Origin: JANJTY01 sp038257155
Lineage (GTDB): Bacteria > Pseudomonadota > Gammaproteobacteria > Xanthomonadales > Xanthomonadaceae
Assembly: GCA_038257155.1 (NCBI GenBank)
Contig: JBBSJP010000008.1
Span: 78,349-142,348, forward strand
Length of the DNA: 64,000 nucleotides
Direction: 5' to 3'
Under the pieces are notes generated by a model. That model was given only the letters and a program-made list of their open reading frames with translations. It was not told where the DNA came from and searched no databases. Shown here piece by piece: positions 28,035 through 37,742 of this stretch. Position numbers and translations under genes: made by a program. The stretch's first letter is position 1. Every line of letters begins with the position of its first letter.

Positions 28035-31000
28035 CCCAGCCCGCCCTGCGCAGGTAATCCGCTGCGCGAATGGCTTCGAAGCGCGCGGCCGTGGTCTGGG
28101 TGGACTGCGCTTCCACTCGCGCCAGCAGGATGATGGGATCGCGAACCGCGGGATGGCGGAAGCTGACCCGGTAACTGCCGGCCGGAAGATTCAGGCGCAA
28201 TGGGGTACTGCGTTCGGAGGGCAGATCGGCGACCGGCTTGCCAGCGGCGTCGACGATCTGGTCCACCGTTGCCCAGGGATACGCGTCGAGCACCAGGCTG
28301 CCGCTTGTCGCAGCCAGGCGGGCCTGCTCGGCATCGGCGAGTCGCTTGGCGGCGCTGTCGAGCTGACGACGCAGCGCCACCAGTTCGGCACTCTTTCCCA
28401 GTGTCGCCTCCAGTTGCGCGACCGCCGTCTCCACCTTGGCCAGGGCAATGCCATCGGTAGCCGCAGCGGTGGTCAATTCGAGATTGCGCAGGTAACCGTC
28501 ACGCAGAGTTCGTGCCTCGCTGTCGCCGGCATCGGCCTTCAGCAAGGCGGCCAGCAACTCGCTGGCCTGCGCGGCCTGACTGGTGCCGGTAATATCGCTG
28601 GCGATCACCTGGCGCAGTTCGGTCAGGCGCTGTTCGCGCTGGCTCTTGGCCTGCTGGGCGCCCAGCTCGCCCTGCAGGTGCGTGACCAGTCGTGCGAGTT
28701 CCCGTTGCGCGGGATAGGCCTCGGCGCCTTCCTTCGCCAGAGCTACGGCAGCGTCGGTGCGACCATCCTTGGCCAGCGCTTCGGCGGCTTCGCGTAGCAG
28801 CCGCGGCAGGTCGTCGCGCAGCCTTTGCGCCTCGGTATTGTCCGGCTCAATCGCCAACACGGCGTCCAGCGCCTCGCGCGCATTCTGTCGGGCTGGCGTC
28901 AGGAATCGGTTGGCAGCGATGGCTTCGCGCGCCGCCGCGAGGCCGCGCGAGATCTGGGCCTGGCGTTCTCCCAGACGCTGCTCCAGGGCGCTGCGAGCGG
29001 CTACCGCTTCAGCGTTGTCGGGTTGCGCCTGCAGGGCTTGCTCATAGAAGGCCAGCGCGGCGCTCGCCTGGTTGTTGCGTTCAGCGGTGCGGGCACGCTG
29101 GATCAGCTGTTCGCCGATCTGGCGAAACAGTGTCGCCAGATCGGCATTGCCGGAATCAAACTCCTTCAGGCGCAGCAAGGTGGAGATGGCATTGTCACCG
29201 GCAGGTTCAGCCAGCCTGCCGGCTTCGACGTGCTGGCGTGCGCTGAACAGCAGGGCGTCGATGCGTTGTTGTTGCGCATGGCGTTCACGGACCTCGGCGA
29301 GCGACTTGTCCAGCCGCTGCCATTCGGCATCGCCGCCAAGTTCGCTGGCCAAGGATTCAAGCAGCCGCTGCGCTTCATCGAGCTGGCCGGCCGCGATTGC
29401 CTTGTCGGCCGGCTCGAGCAACTGCGCGGCAAGGCGCTGCAGACGCTGGCGCGCTTCGCCATGATTCGGGTCCACACCCACCGCCTGACGCAGGTAAGCA
29501 AGTGCTGAATCAGCCTCGCCTGAAAGCCGGCGCGCAGTGACTGCCGCCTCGGCCTGGCGCAGCAATTCGACAATTCGTGTTTCGCGCTCCGCGGCGAGTC
29601 GAGCGGTCTGCAAGGTGTTGCGCAATTGCACCAGCTCGGCATCGTCGGGCACCACCAGCTGGGCTTCCTGCAGGCGCACTTCGGCTACCGCGAAGTCACC
29701 TCGCCCGATCGCATCGCGCGTGGCGGTCTTCAGCTGTGCGGCGATGCGTTGCAGGCGTTCGAGTGCTTCGGGCAATTGGCCGGCGACCTGCAGGGTGGTC
29801 TGTACCTTTTCATACGCGTTGTCGCCGGCCGGAGACACCAGTTTGCCTTCTGCGATCAGTCGATCGGCCGTGTCCAGCGTGTCGTTGACCATGGCGCGCA
29901 TCGGTGGACTGAGTGAGTCGCGCGGCTGCAGCACTACCCACGCCACGACGGCGAGCGCCAGCACCGCGCCCGCGATGCCTGCAGGCAGCAGCCAGCGCGG
30001 CCGTGCTGCCTTGCCTGGCTTCGCGCCAGCCAGGCGGGCAGGCACCGGTCGCGCCGCGGGGCGGCGGGCCGTTGCTGGTGCGGGGGCGCTTTGCAGCTTC
30101 GTGGCGCCAGGGTCGGAGACTGATGGGACGCCTTTGGGAGGCGTCGGTTCGCGCAGGCTGCTGCGCGGGCCCGAGTGGATCTGGCTGTCAGAGAATCCCA
30201 GGCCGCGCAATTGTTCCGAGGTGCTCTGGTCGGTGCCGAACTGCAGGCGCATCACCAGTGTGTCGCTGGCCGTGATCACCGATTTCAGATCACGCACGAA
30301 CTCCCGCAGTTCCGGATAGCGCTGCGCGCGATCCTTGGCCATCATGCGGTCGAGCACCGGCTGGAAATGCGCCAGTTCGGCCGGCAAGGCGGGCACCGGA
30401 TGGTTGATGTGCGCCATCATCAGCGAGATGGTGGTGTCGGCCTTGAACGGCACCGCGCCGGTGAGCATCTCGTAGAACATCACGCCGAGGCTGTACTGGT
30501 CGGAGCGGCCATCCAGTTCATGCCCGTGGATCTGTTCCGGGCTCATGTAGGTGGGGGTGCCGACCAGCATGCCGGTCTGGGTGAGGCGTGTTGCGGCGGG
30601 ATCCTGCTGGCGTGCGATGCCGAAATCGGTGAGTACCGGCGTATTGCCGTCGCGGTACATGATGTTGGCGGGCTTCAGGTCGCGGTGCACGATGCCGCTG
30701 TCGTGCGCGAACTGCAAAGCGCCGGCGATCTGCACCACCACGCCAATGGCCTCGGAAAGCTGTGCGCCATCGGCCATGCGCTCGCCCAGGGTGCCGCCGC
30801 TCAGGTACTCCATCGCGATGTAGCTGATGTCGTCGGCCTGCACGATGTCGTACACCGCCACGATATTGCGGTGCGGCAGCTTGGCCAGGGTGCGGCCTTC
30901 GAACAGGAAACGCTTCTCGGCGTTTTCGTCGCCCTGATGGCGGCGCATGACCTTGATCGCCACGCGTCGATCCAGCGAGCGCTGATTGGCGAGAAACACG

Positions 31001-31074
31001 GTCGACATGCCACCCGAGCCGATCTGGCGCTGGATCTCGTAGCCGGGTATGTCGAAGCCGAAGGCCGAGCTCAT
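28024..31074 (-). CDS. Membrane Ser/Thr kinase with large periplasmic helical-repeat region
   Basis: 1016 residues. The kinase domain at about 12-270 has G19-S-G-G-M-S loop, K41, HRDLKPAN at 130-137, DFG at 150-152 and GTPTYMSPEQ in the activation segment. A cytoplasmic Pro/Ala linker leads to TM 361-383. The remaining 630 residues are almost all helical with repeated units such as RLAEPAGDNAISTLLRL, KLVSPAGDNAYEKV and FLTPARQNAREALDAVL, spaced about 90-130 residues, and end in a small strand-rich PEGA-like domain (GSLVLDAYPWATVDQIVD). ATG 31074 is chosen because it opens the kinase domain; the longer frame runs into the divergent gene. Ligand unknown. Confidence 0.9.
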   Translation of the reverse strand: MSSAFGFDIPGYEIQRQIGSGGMSTVFLANQRSLDRRVAIKVMRRHQGDENAEKRFLFEGRTLAKLPHRNIVAVYDIVQADDISYIAMEYLSGGTLGERMADGAQLSEAIGVVVQIAGALQFAHDSGIVHRDLKPANIMYRDGNTPVLTDFGIARQQDPAATRLTQTGMLVGTPTYMSPEQIHGHELDGRSDQYSLGVMFYEMLTGAVPFKADTTISLMMAHINHPVPALPAELAHFQPVLDRMMAKDRAQRYPELREFVRDLKSVITASDTLVMRLQFGTDQSTSEQLRGLGFSDSQIHSGPRSSLREPTPPKGVPSVSDPGATKLQSAPAPATARRPAARPVPARLAGAKPGKAARPRWLLPAGIAGAVLALAVVAWVVLQPRDSLSPPMRAMVNDTLDTADRLIAEGKLVSPAGDNAYEKVQTTLQVAGQLPEALERLQRIAAQLKTATRDAIGRGDFAVAEVRLQEAQLVVPDDAELVQLRNTLQTARLAAERETRIVELLRQAEAAVTARRLSGEADSALAYLRQAVGVDPNHGEARQRLQRLAAQLLEPADKAIAAGQLDEAQRLLESLASELGGDAEWQRLDKSLAEVRERHAQQQRIDALLFSARQHVEAGRLAEPAGDNAISTLLRLKEFDSGNADLATLFRQIGEQLIQRARTAERNNQASAALAFYEQALQAQPDNAEAVAARSALEQRLGERQAQISRGLAAAREAIAANRFLTPARQNAREALDAVLAIEPDNTEAQRLRDDLPRLLREAAEALAKDGRTDAAVALAKEGAEAYPAQRELARLVTHLQGELGAQQAKSQREQRLTELRQVIASDITGTSQAAQASELLAALLKADAGDSEARTLRDGYLRNLELTTAAATDGIALAKVETAVAQLEATLGKSAELVALRRQLDSAAKRLADAEQARLAATSGSLVLDAYPWATVDQIVDAAGKPVADLPSERSTPLRLNLPAGSYRVSFRHPAVRDPIILLARVEAQSTQTTAARFEAIRAADYLRRAGWDAR

Positions 31075-31294
31075 GCCAAACCGGGTTCTCTGGGCGGATC
31101 GCCGTCTGGCAACGGCCTGAAGGTCGAGGGTGGAGCGACGTGGACGCTGGCGATTGTAGCACCGCGATCGCCGCGTCTGACCGGCTTGCGCCAAGCATCT
31201 GCAGGTGCGGAACTGTGGTCTTGGCGGCGTGCCATTGACCGCCACAGCGGCACTGCGCAGGATGCCTGCTCCGCCACCCGCACAGGCCACGTCC

Positions 31295-31996
31295 ATGCTC
31301 GCCCGTTGCCTCGCCATGTTTCTGATCGCTTTGCTGCTGCCGGATGCGCGCGGCGCCGAGCTTCCGACTTTGGCCGCAGTGAAGGAGGACGCGTCCAGCC
31401 CGGCCGGCAGCCCCGCGCAATCACCCGACGCCTGGCTGCTCGCCTTCGTCGATGTGGAAACCACCGGACTGGTGCCCGGTTGGCACGAAATGATCGACAT
31501 CGGTGTGGTGCTGACCGAGCTGGATGGTCGCGAAGTCGAGACGTTTTTTCAGCGCATCCAGCCGCGCCATCCGGAGCGGCTCAGCGAGGGTGCGCGACGG
31601 GTCAATGCCTTCGATGCCGAGCGCTGGCGGGAACTGGGCGCTGTCGATGCGGCGCAGGCAGTAGAACTGCTGCGCGCGTTTCATGCACGCGTTGCGCAGG
31701 GCAGGGGCGTGATGCTGGTCGCCTTCAACAGCCAGTTCGACGCCGCCTTCCTGGATCACCTGTTTCGTGGCGCCGACGCGAATTGGCGCGAACTCTTCCA
31801 CTACTTTGTGCTGGATGTGCCTTCGATGGCCTGGGCGCTTGGGCTGCGGGGGCTGACCGGACAGGCGCTGGCCGATGCGCTGCAAATTCCGGACGAGCCG
31901 CGCGTGGCCAAAGACCATACCGGCCTGACCGGCGCCCGCCTCAACGCACGCCTGTACCGCGCGCTCGAAGCGCGCCGCCTGCAACGCGCCAAGTGA
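31295..31996 (+). CDS. Exported DnaQ-like (DEDD) exonuclease-fold protein with an altered active site
   Basis: 233 residues from ATG 31295. Earlier in-frame ATGs exist, but this one starts a signal peptide (MLARCLAMFLIALLLPDARG, cleavage near residue 20). The rest is an RNase T/DnaQ exonuclease fold: motif I FVDVETTG with D53 and E55, motif II AFNSQFD with D149, and motif III H208. The metal-binding Asp expected five residues after His208 is Gly213 (DHTGLTGAR; DnaQ has HGALLDA). A DNA/RNA exonuclease with an export signal is unusual, so it may degrade external nucleic acid with reduced activity, or may have lost catalysis and bind only. The next gene begins ten bases after its stop. Confidence 0.75.
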   Translation: MLARCLAMFLIALLLPDARGAELPTLAAVKEDASSPAGSPAQSPDAWLLAFVDVETTGLVPGWHEMIDIGVVLTELDGREVETFFQRIQPRHPERLSEGARRVNAFDAERWRELGAVDAAQAVELLRAFHARVAQGRGVMLVAFNSQFDAAFLDHLFRGADANWRELFHYFVLDVPSMAWALGLRGLTGQALADALQIPDEPRVAKDHTGLTGARLNARLYRALEARRLQRAK

Positions 31997-32006
31997 GAAT
32001 TTCAGT

Positions 32007-33101
32007 GTGAAACGCGCGCTGCTCGCTCTCACCCTGCTGGTTTTCCTGCTGACGCTTTATCTCCTGACCTGGCCGGTGCCGGTGAAGCCGGTGGCCTGGG
32101 TGGCGCCGCCGAATCCCGGCTACACCGACGCCTTCGCTGCCAATTCCAGGCTGGCGGCGTTCGAGCCGATAGCGCTGGGCGGCGAGCGTGGTCCCGAGGC
32201 CATCGCGGTCGACGCCGAAGGCCGGCTCTATGCGGCGACCGAGAACGGCGAGATCGTGCGCCTGGCGCGAGACGGCACCGGTCCACATCCCTGGGTGAAT
32301 ACCGGTGGTCGTCCGCTCGGCATGGCTTTCGCTGGCGATGGCAGGCTGTATGTGGCCGATGCGCAGCTCGGCCTGATCGAAGTTGCTCCCGGAGGTGACT
32401 GGCAAGTGGTCGCAAGCCAGGTGGACGGGATTCCGATTGGACTGGCAGACGACGTGGATGTCGCTGATGACGGACACGTCTATTTCTCCGACGCCTCGAC
32501 ACGCTTTCCGGCCACAGCGGGCGGCACGCTGGATTCGAGCCTGCTGGAAATCCTGGAGCATCGCGGCAGCGGGCGGCTGCTCCGCCACGACCCAGGGACG
32601 GGCCTCACCACGACGCTGCTCGATGGACTGGTGTTTCCCAACGGCGTGGCGATGGGACACGACCAGCGCTCGGTGCTGCTGACCGAAACCGGTAGTTATC
32701 GCGTGCTGCGGCTGTGGCTGGACGGCGAGCGGCGCGGCGAAGTGGAAACCCTGATCGACGCCTTGCCCGGCTTTCCCGACAACATCACCCGCGGACGCGA
32801 TGGGCGCTACTGGATCGCTCTGGTTTCGCCGCGCGATGCTGCCCTCGACGCACTTTCTGGTTGGCCCTTCCTGCGCGCAATGCTGCTGAGGCTGCCTGAG
32901 GCGTGGCGGCCTGCGCCGGTGAATTACGCGCATGTCATCGCCATCGATGATGACGGCAAGGTGCTGTTCAGCCTGCAGGATCCGGCCGGAGGCTTTCCCA
33001 TGCTGACCAGTGCGCTGGAGACGCCGGGCTTCCTCTATCTGGGCAGTCTCGTGGCGCCGACTGCGGCGAGAATCTCTTTTAAGCCCGGCGGCAACCGATA
33101 G
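32007..33101 (+). CDS. Membrane-anchored strictosidine-synthase/SMP-30-like beta-propeller
   Basis: A 364-residue six-bladed propeller of the strictosidine synthase-like/APMAP group. The N-terminal hydrophobic helix (LLALTLLVFLLTLYLLTWPV) anchors it with the propeller in the periplasm. Conserved-looking blade segments are GPEAIAVDAEGRLYAAT, DVDVADDGHVYFSDAST and GLVFPNGVAM. The last resembles the FPNGVALS family stretch. Related proteins act as lactonases or arylesterases, and the bacterial substrate is unknown. The GTG start at 32007 is ten bases behind the exonuclease-like gene, so the two are probably one operon. Confidence 0.82.
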   Translation: MKRALLALTLLVFLLTLYLLTWPVPVKPVAWVAPPNPGYTDAFAANSRLAAFEPIALGGERGPEAIAVDAEGRLYAATENGEIVRLARDGTGPHPWVNTGGRPLGMAFAGDGRLYVADAQLGLIEVAPGGDWQVVASQVDGIPIGLADDVDVADDGHVYFSDASTRFPATAGGTLDSSLLEILEHRGSGRLLRHDPGTGLTTTLLDGLVFPNGVAMGHDQRSVLLTETGSYRVLRLWLDGERRGEVETLIDALPGFPDNITRGRDGRYWIALVSPRDAALDALSGWPFLRAMLLRLPEAWRPAPVNYAHVIAIDDDGKVLFSLQDPAGGFPMLTSALETPGFLYLGSLVAPTAARISFKPGGNR

Positions 33102-33167
33102 TTGGTTTTCCACCATGAGCACGGAGCCTGGTTCCGTTCGTCCCAAGGAACTGCGCAGAGCAGTTCT

Positions 33168-33280
33168 CGTAGGTTGGCGCTGAGCGTAGCGAAGCCGTGC
33201 GCCCTTGCGCTATCCAAGCGCTACGCCCGCATCCACTACCGATTCACGTTGGGCTTCGCTGCGCTCAGCCCAACCTACGA
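33168..33280. repeat. Inverted-repeat intergenic element, TAGGTTGGCGCTGAGCG family, copy 2
   Basis: The left arm CGTAGGTTGGCGCTGAGCGT (33168 on) and right arm GTTGGGCTTCGCTGCGCTCA (33248-33280) are inverted copies, as in the element at 1700-1805. The middle also contains a shorter inverted pair (AGCGCTA). It fills the gap 33102-33382 between two convergent genes. Confidence 0.65.
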
Positions 33281-33382
33281 AAGCGAATTCGCTACCACCC
33301 AGCGCGGAGGTGAGATCGGCGCATACATGGCTACAGCGCGAGCGGAATCAGACCCAGCGGTGAGTCTGCGCCCGTGCGGATC

Positions 33383-34336
33383 TCAGGGCAGCTCGAAACC
33401 GCTCGCAAAGATGGTCGTCGCGGGGGGCAGGCCGACATCCTCCATCACGCCGAGATCCAGTTCCGAGATGTCGTAGCGTTCGCCGCGGTAGATCACCACG
33501 CCGTTCATCAGCTGCGACAGCAGGCCGGGCGGCGGCACACCTTGCAGCATGAAGTCCGGGCGATTCATTGAGATCAGCTCGCCACAGGCCATCAGCGGCA
33601 CCGGTACGCCATTGCGCCATTCGACGACCGCGGCCCTGTCTGGTGTGGACGTGCGGCGCGCAGCGGCATTGCCCCAGTGCATGATGTTGTTGGTAGTCAG
33701 ATCGGGCGCACTGCCCCACACCGCCACGCTGACCGGGCCACCGAATACGGTGGGTGCGCCGGGCTGCATCCAGCGATCAAAGGGTGACCAGTAGTCGACA
33801 GGCGGGATGCCCTGGCCGTCGGCCCAGCCGTTGTAGGCGATGGCATGCCCGAACTCGTGCAGCACGACGCCCATCGCATCGGTGCGGTCCTGCGGCACGG
33901 GTGCAGTGCGCGAAAACGGGTCGGGATCGAACCACAGTTCGTTGCGCAGGTAGTCCAGGCCAAAGTTGAAGTGCGCATCCGGCAGGCCGCCGTTGGGATC
34001 ATCGCCAGTGCGGAGTTCATGTGCAACGCCCTGTTCGAAGGTGTTGCGGGCTTCGATCACTCCAACGAATGCGGTCGTGACGCTGGCGCCGTTGGCGGTT
34101 GGAATGTTGGCGATGCCAATCTCCACCTCGATGCTGCGCGGTTGGCTGATGCCCAGCATCTCGCCCCAGCGCTGTCCGGCGGCCTGGGTATGGCTGGTCA
34201 ACTGGGCGCGCTCCGGAACCGTCAGACCATCGGCGGTGACGTCGAAGGTGACGGTGACGCTGACCTGGGCCAGGCAAAGCGAGGGTGCCAGCACCAACGA
34301 CAGTGCCGGCACGTACCTGCGGTTCGAGCAGCTCAT
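33383..34336 (-). CDS. Secreted zinc metalloprotease-like protein (HEFGH) with C-terminal GFE motif
   Basis: 317 residues from ATG 34336, which has GAGGGGGA just upstream; the longer frame starting at 34405 lacks this. Signal peptide to about residue 23 (ALSLVLAPSLCLA). The zinc motif HEFGH is at 160-164, followed by AIAYNGWADG; a metzincin third-ligand pattern (HExxHxxGxxH) is not present, so the family within the zincins is open. The chain ends in TTIFASGFELP, the same C-terminal tag as its exported neighbours. Proteolysis outside the cytoplasm is likely. Single gene. Confidence 0.78.
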   Translation of the reverse strand: MSCSNRRYVPALSLVLAPSLCLAQVSVTVTFDVTADGLTVPERAQLTSHTQAAGQRWGEMLGISQPRSIEVEIGIANIPTANGASVTTAFVGVIEARNTFEQGVAHELRTGDDPNGGLPDAHFNFGLDYLRNELWFDPDPFSRTAPVPQDRTDAMGVVLHEFGHAIAYNGWADGQGIPPVDYWSPFDRWMQPGAPTVFGGPVSVAVWGSAPDLTTNNIMHWGNAAARRTSTPDRAAVVEWRNGVPVPLMACGELISMNRPDFMLQGVPPPGLLSQLMNGVVIYRGERYDISELDLGVMEDVGLPPATTIFASGFELP

Positions 34337-34489
34337 CGGTTTCCCCCTCAATGTACGCACCCATCCGGGATCGGACGGGCTGCCCAATGCAACGAAGTAT
34401 CGCATCGGATTTTGCCATTCACTGGCGACAGGAACCTGCGCAGGGTTGGTGCGCGATCCTGGACGAGCCGTTGCAACAAACTTCGAGTG

Positions 34490-37198
34490 CTAGGGCCGAG
34501 CGTTTGCCTTGGCAGTGGCAGAATCAAGCAGATGCCGCAGCTCCCGAATCTGCGCCGAGTCGCGGGCGGCAACGGGTGGCGACAGAAGATCCAGCGCCGC
34601 TTCAAACTGCTCGCGCGCCCGCGAGGGATTGTCTTGCAACAGATGGCGGCCGAAGGCGAGATGATTGCGCCAACGGGCGGTCCATGTTTCCTCGCTGTGA
34701 GCGGCAGCCAGAGTCTGGGCTTCAACAAACTGGTCGACGGCCTGTCCGGACTCACCTCGCTGGGAATGCCAGACGCCGCGCAGGGTGGCAAGCCGGACCC
34801 GCTGCATCGGCAACAGGGTCAAGGAGTGAGCGCTGACAAGCGCGTCGGCTTCATCAAGACGCTGGCCGGCATCAGCGGTGTTGTCGAGTCGCAGGGCGAT
34901 GATGGAGCCGCTGATCAGAACGCCGAGCCGCTGCAGCGGCGAAAGCGAGTCGGAGGCCGCGTAGGCCTTGCGCCATTCCTGCTCGGCGCGGGGATCACCG
35001 GTTGCGTCAGCGCGCACCATGGCCAGGTTGCGCAGCGCGATCATGCTGCGCGTATCACTGGCCCCGAAGTGATCAACAGCCATGGCCCAGGCCTGTTCCA
35101 GCAAGGGCAATCCAATGTCCGCGGCACCCAGGTCGCTGAGCAGCAGGCCGCGGTTGTGCAGCAGTGAGGCGAACGAGGGCGAGCGATCATCGCCCAGCGC
35201 TCGAAATATATCTTCGGCCTTGGCGTAGGCCGCCTCGGCCTCCTGCATGCGATTGGCCCGCGCCATGATGCTGGCCAGATTGTTGTAGGCCCGCGCCCGC
35301 TGACTGGTGGTGCCGGGATAGATGCGCTCGACCAGTTGCGCCGCATCCTGGGTGTGCCGCACCGCCTCATCCAGCGTGTTGAGCTGTACATACGTGTTGG
35401 CAAACATGCTGGCCAATGTCAGACGCAGGGTTGGCGTTGGCGCCTCCTGCAGGAAATAGGCACCCGCCCGCTGCAGCGCCTGCAGGCGCTGCGGAGCGTC
35501 CGGCGTGACGATCGACTGTGCCAGCAGCAATTCGCCGCGCAGGGCCGGCTTGCTGACCAGGCCAGGCTCGGCCAGCACGTCAATCAGTCGCTGCCGCGCT
35601 GCATCGGTCTTGCCGGTGTTGTTCATGGCCGTCACCCATCCGCCCATCGCCGCGACCAGGGTCTGCTCCCGACGTAAAAGCGGGAGATTGGCAATCTGGG
35701 CGAGCGCGGCTTCGAACTGCGTCAGTGCCAGTTCGGAATCGCCGCGCGCGTTGGCCAGGATGCCCAGGCGTGTGTGCGCCCCGGCCAGCAGCTCCGGATT
35801 GCCGCTGGCCTGCGCGTCTTCCAGCGCCGTGCCGAGCAGTGCATCGGCTGCTTCGTAGCGTCCCGCGCTGGTGTTCAGGTGTCCGAGCAGGATGGCCATT
35901 TCGGCCCGCAGCTCGGCGTCCATTCCCGACGATTCCTGCAGCTGCACCGCACCCCGGTTGAGCACGGCCGAAACCGGTGGGTCGGCGGTTTCATTGCGTT
36001 CGCGATCCGCAGCGGCAAACAATTGAAACAGGAAGTCACGCACGGCTTCGGCGCGCAACGCCTGACGTTGCGCCTCCTGCGCTTGCAGCGAGGCGCGTTG
36101 CGCCTGCCACAACGCGGTGCCAAGGCCGGTGAGCAGGGCCAGCAACACGCTGGCACTTGCGACAACCAGGCCGCGCCGGCGACGCAGGAAGGCAGCGAGT
36201 CGATACGAGGCACTGTCTGGTGTGGCACGCACCGGGCGTTGCAAGCGCAGGCGGTCGAGGTCCTCACCCAGAGCGCGCGCATCGGGATAGCGGCGATCGG
36301 GCGTCTCGCGCGTCGCCATGGCGATGATGTTGCGCAGGTCGGCTGGCAGCATCCCAAACGGCGCGCAGAGCTCTCTCAGCACCACGCCGAGTGAATACAC
36401 ATCCGTGGCGGTGGTGATCTCGCCACCCGCGAGTTGTTCAGGCGCACCATAGCCGGGAGTATGTGCACGCAGCGCGGTGCGCGTCGTGTCTCCCTTGTCG
36501 TCCAGCAGCTTGGCGATGCCGAAATCGAGCAGCATCGGCACGCCTTCGGGCGTGACCAGGATGTTGGAAGGCTTGAGGTCGCGATGCACGAGCAACTTGC
36601 TATGCGCGTGCGCGACCGCGTCGCAGATCTGCCGGACAAGATCGACGCGCGCCTGCCAGGGCAGCCGCGCCTGCTCGCAATGGCGCGCCAGGGTTACGCC
36701 CTCGATCAGGTTCATTACCAGGAAGGGTGTTCCATCCGCTGCGAAGCCGCCATCCACCAGCGCGGCGATGAGCGGGTGGTTGAGGCGTGCCAGCAAGCGA
36801 CGCTCCTGCTCGAAGCGTGCGCTGCCTTCCGAGCCCAGTGCCGCCAGGGCCAGCAGCTTGATTGCGCCGTACTGTTCGAAATCGACACCGGTGCGACGCG
36901 CGCGGTAGACCACTGACATTCCGCCGCGACCAATTTCCTCCAGCAGCTCCCAGTGACCCACGTGGCGACCCGCCAGTTGGTTACGCGCCGTCTCCTGCTC
37001 CAGCTGCAGCCCGGCCACGCCCGGCAGGGTTTCATCGCGGCTGTCCTGCTGCGCAATCAGGCGCAGCAACGCCGTCTGCACATTCGCTTCAAGCTTCTGC
37101 CGTGCCAGCCAGTCGGCGCGCTCCGGCTCGGGCAGATCGAGCCAGCAAGCATAGAGCCGGTCGGCTTCCCGCCAACAATGGATATCAGCGGTGTCCAT
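34490..37198 (-). CDS. Ser/Thr kinase with TPR-like C-terminus, partner of the ECF sigma factor (PknS-like)
   Basis: 902 residues. Residues 8-50 are the WREADRLYACWLDLPEPERADW helix region typical of sigma-linked kinases. The kinase domain at about 83-325 has the GRGGMS loop at 90-95, K114, HRDLKPSN from 205 and DFG at 225-227. TM 343-364 follows, and then about 530 residues of TPR-like helices in the periplasm. Its start overlaps the sigma-factor gene by 14 bases. In Xanthomonas the equivalent ECF43/kinase pair (EcfK-PknS) is reported to control a type VI secretion system through sigma-factor phosphorylation. The same logic is plausible here, but the target regulon is unknown. Confidence 0.9.
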   Translation of the reverse strand: MDTADIHCWREADRLYACWLDLPEPERADWLARQKLEANVQTALLRLIAQQDSRDETLPGVAGLQLEQETARNQLAGRHVGHWELLEEIGRGGMSVVYRARRTGVDFEQYGAIKLLALAALGSEGSARFEQERRLLARLNHPLIAALVDGGFAADGTPFLVMNLIEGVTLARHCEQARLPWQARVDLVRQICDAVAHAHSKLLVHRDLKPSNILVTPEGVPMLLDFGIAKLLDDKGDTTRTALRAHTPGYGAPEQLAGGEITTATDVYSLGVVLRELCAPFGMLPADLRNIIAMATRETPDRRYPDARALGEDLDRLRLQRPVRATPDSASYRLAAFLRRRRGLVVASASVLLALLTGLGTALWQAQRASLQAQEAQRQALRAEAVRDFLFQLFAAADRERNETADPPVSAVLNRGAVQLQESSGMDAELRAEMAILLGHLNTSAGRYEAADALLGTALEDAQASGNPELLAGAHTRLGILANARGDSELALTQFEAALAQIANLPLLRREQTLVAAMGGWVTAMNNTGKTDAARQRLIDVLAEPGLVSKPALRGELLLAQSIVTPDAPQRLQALQRAGAYFLQEAPTPTLRLTLASMFANTYVQLNTLDEAVRHTQDAAQLVERIYPGTTSQRARAYNNLASIMARANRMQEAEAAYAKAEDIFRALGDDRSPSFASLLHNRGLLLSDLGAADIGLPLLEQAWAMAVDHFGASDTRSMIALRNLAMVRADATGDPRAEQEWRKAYAASDSLSPLQRLGVLISGSIIALRLDNTADAGQRLDEADALVSAHSLTLLPMQRVRLATLRGVWHSQRGESGQAVDQFVEAQTLAAAHSEETWTARWRNHLAFGRHLLQDNPSRAREQFEAALDLLSPPVAARDSAQIRELRHLLDSATAKANARP

Positions 37199-37742
37199 CG
37201 GATTCCAGCCTCACCCGCAACAGGGCACGTGCCCGCTCCCAGTCGCGCGCCGCCGTGCGTTGGGAAACTGCACGCAGCTCGGCAATCTGCGGTAGTGAGA
37301 GGCCGGCGAAATAGCGCAGCTCGACCAGTTCACGCAGCGCCGGGTCGATCTGCTCGAGATCTTCCAGGGCGCGGTCCAGATCGAACAGCGCGACGGGCTC
37401 TGCCTCCGCTTCGCAGCCTTCAAGGGTTACGTGTTCGAAGGCGGCACCGCGTTTGCCGGCATGTGCGACACGTGCCCGGTCGATCAGGATCTGGCGCATG
37501 GCGCGTGCAGCGCAGGCAAAGAAATGCTTGCGGTTCTCCAGCGTGAGCTGCTCGGCGCCGACCAGCTTGAGGTAAGCCTCGTTGACCAGACCGGTGGCAC
37601 TGATGGTCTCTTCGCGCGAGCTGCCCGATACACGCGCCGCAGCGATGCGCTTCAGATCAAGGTACAGGTGCTCGAAGACGGCCGACAGGTCTGGCCCGTC
37701 CCGCCCGTCACGCGCCTCCAGCAGTTCGGTGATTTCCGCCAT
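37185..37742 (-). CDS. ECF sigma factor, ECF43 / TIGR02999 type
   Basis: An alternative sigma factor of 185 residues. Region 2 runs through FEHLYLDLKRIAAARV, ATGLVNEAYLKLVG and HFFACAARAMRQILIDRAR; the last block is the group's hallmark. Region 4 is LRELVELRYFAGLSLPQIAELRAVSQRTAARDWERARALL. ATG 37742 (MAEITELLEARDG) gives the usual family start and length; ATG 37805 is an alternative adding 21 residues. No anti-sigma gene is present; the overlapping downstream kinase is the expected regulator. The gene is divergent from the CSLREA protein at 37874, a possible target promoter. Confidence 0.92.
   Translation of the reverse strand: MAEITELLEARDGRDGPDLSAVFEHLYLDLKRIAAARVSGSSREETISATGLVNEAYLKLVGAEQLTLENRKHFFACAARAMRQILIDRARVAHAGKRGAAFEHVTLEGCEAEAEPVALFDLDRALEDLEQIDPALRELVELRYFAGLSLPQIAELRAVSQRTAARDWERARALLRVRLESDGHR

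Noticed and set aside
33102..33382. A small gene in the gap between two convergent genes
   Set aside because: Only inverted repeat arms and no ribosome site or conserved frame.
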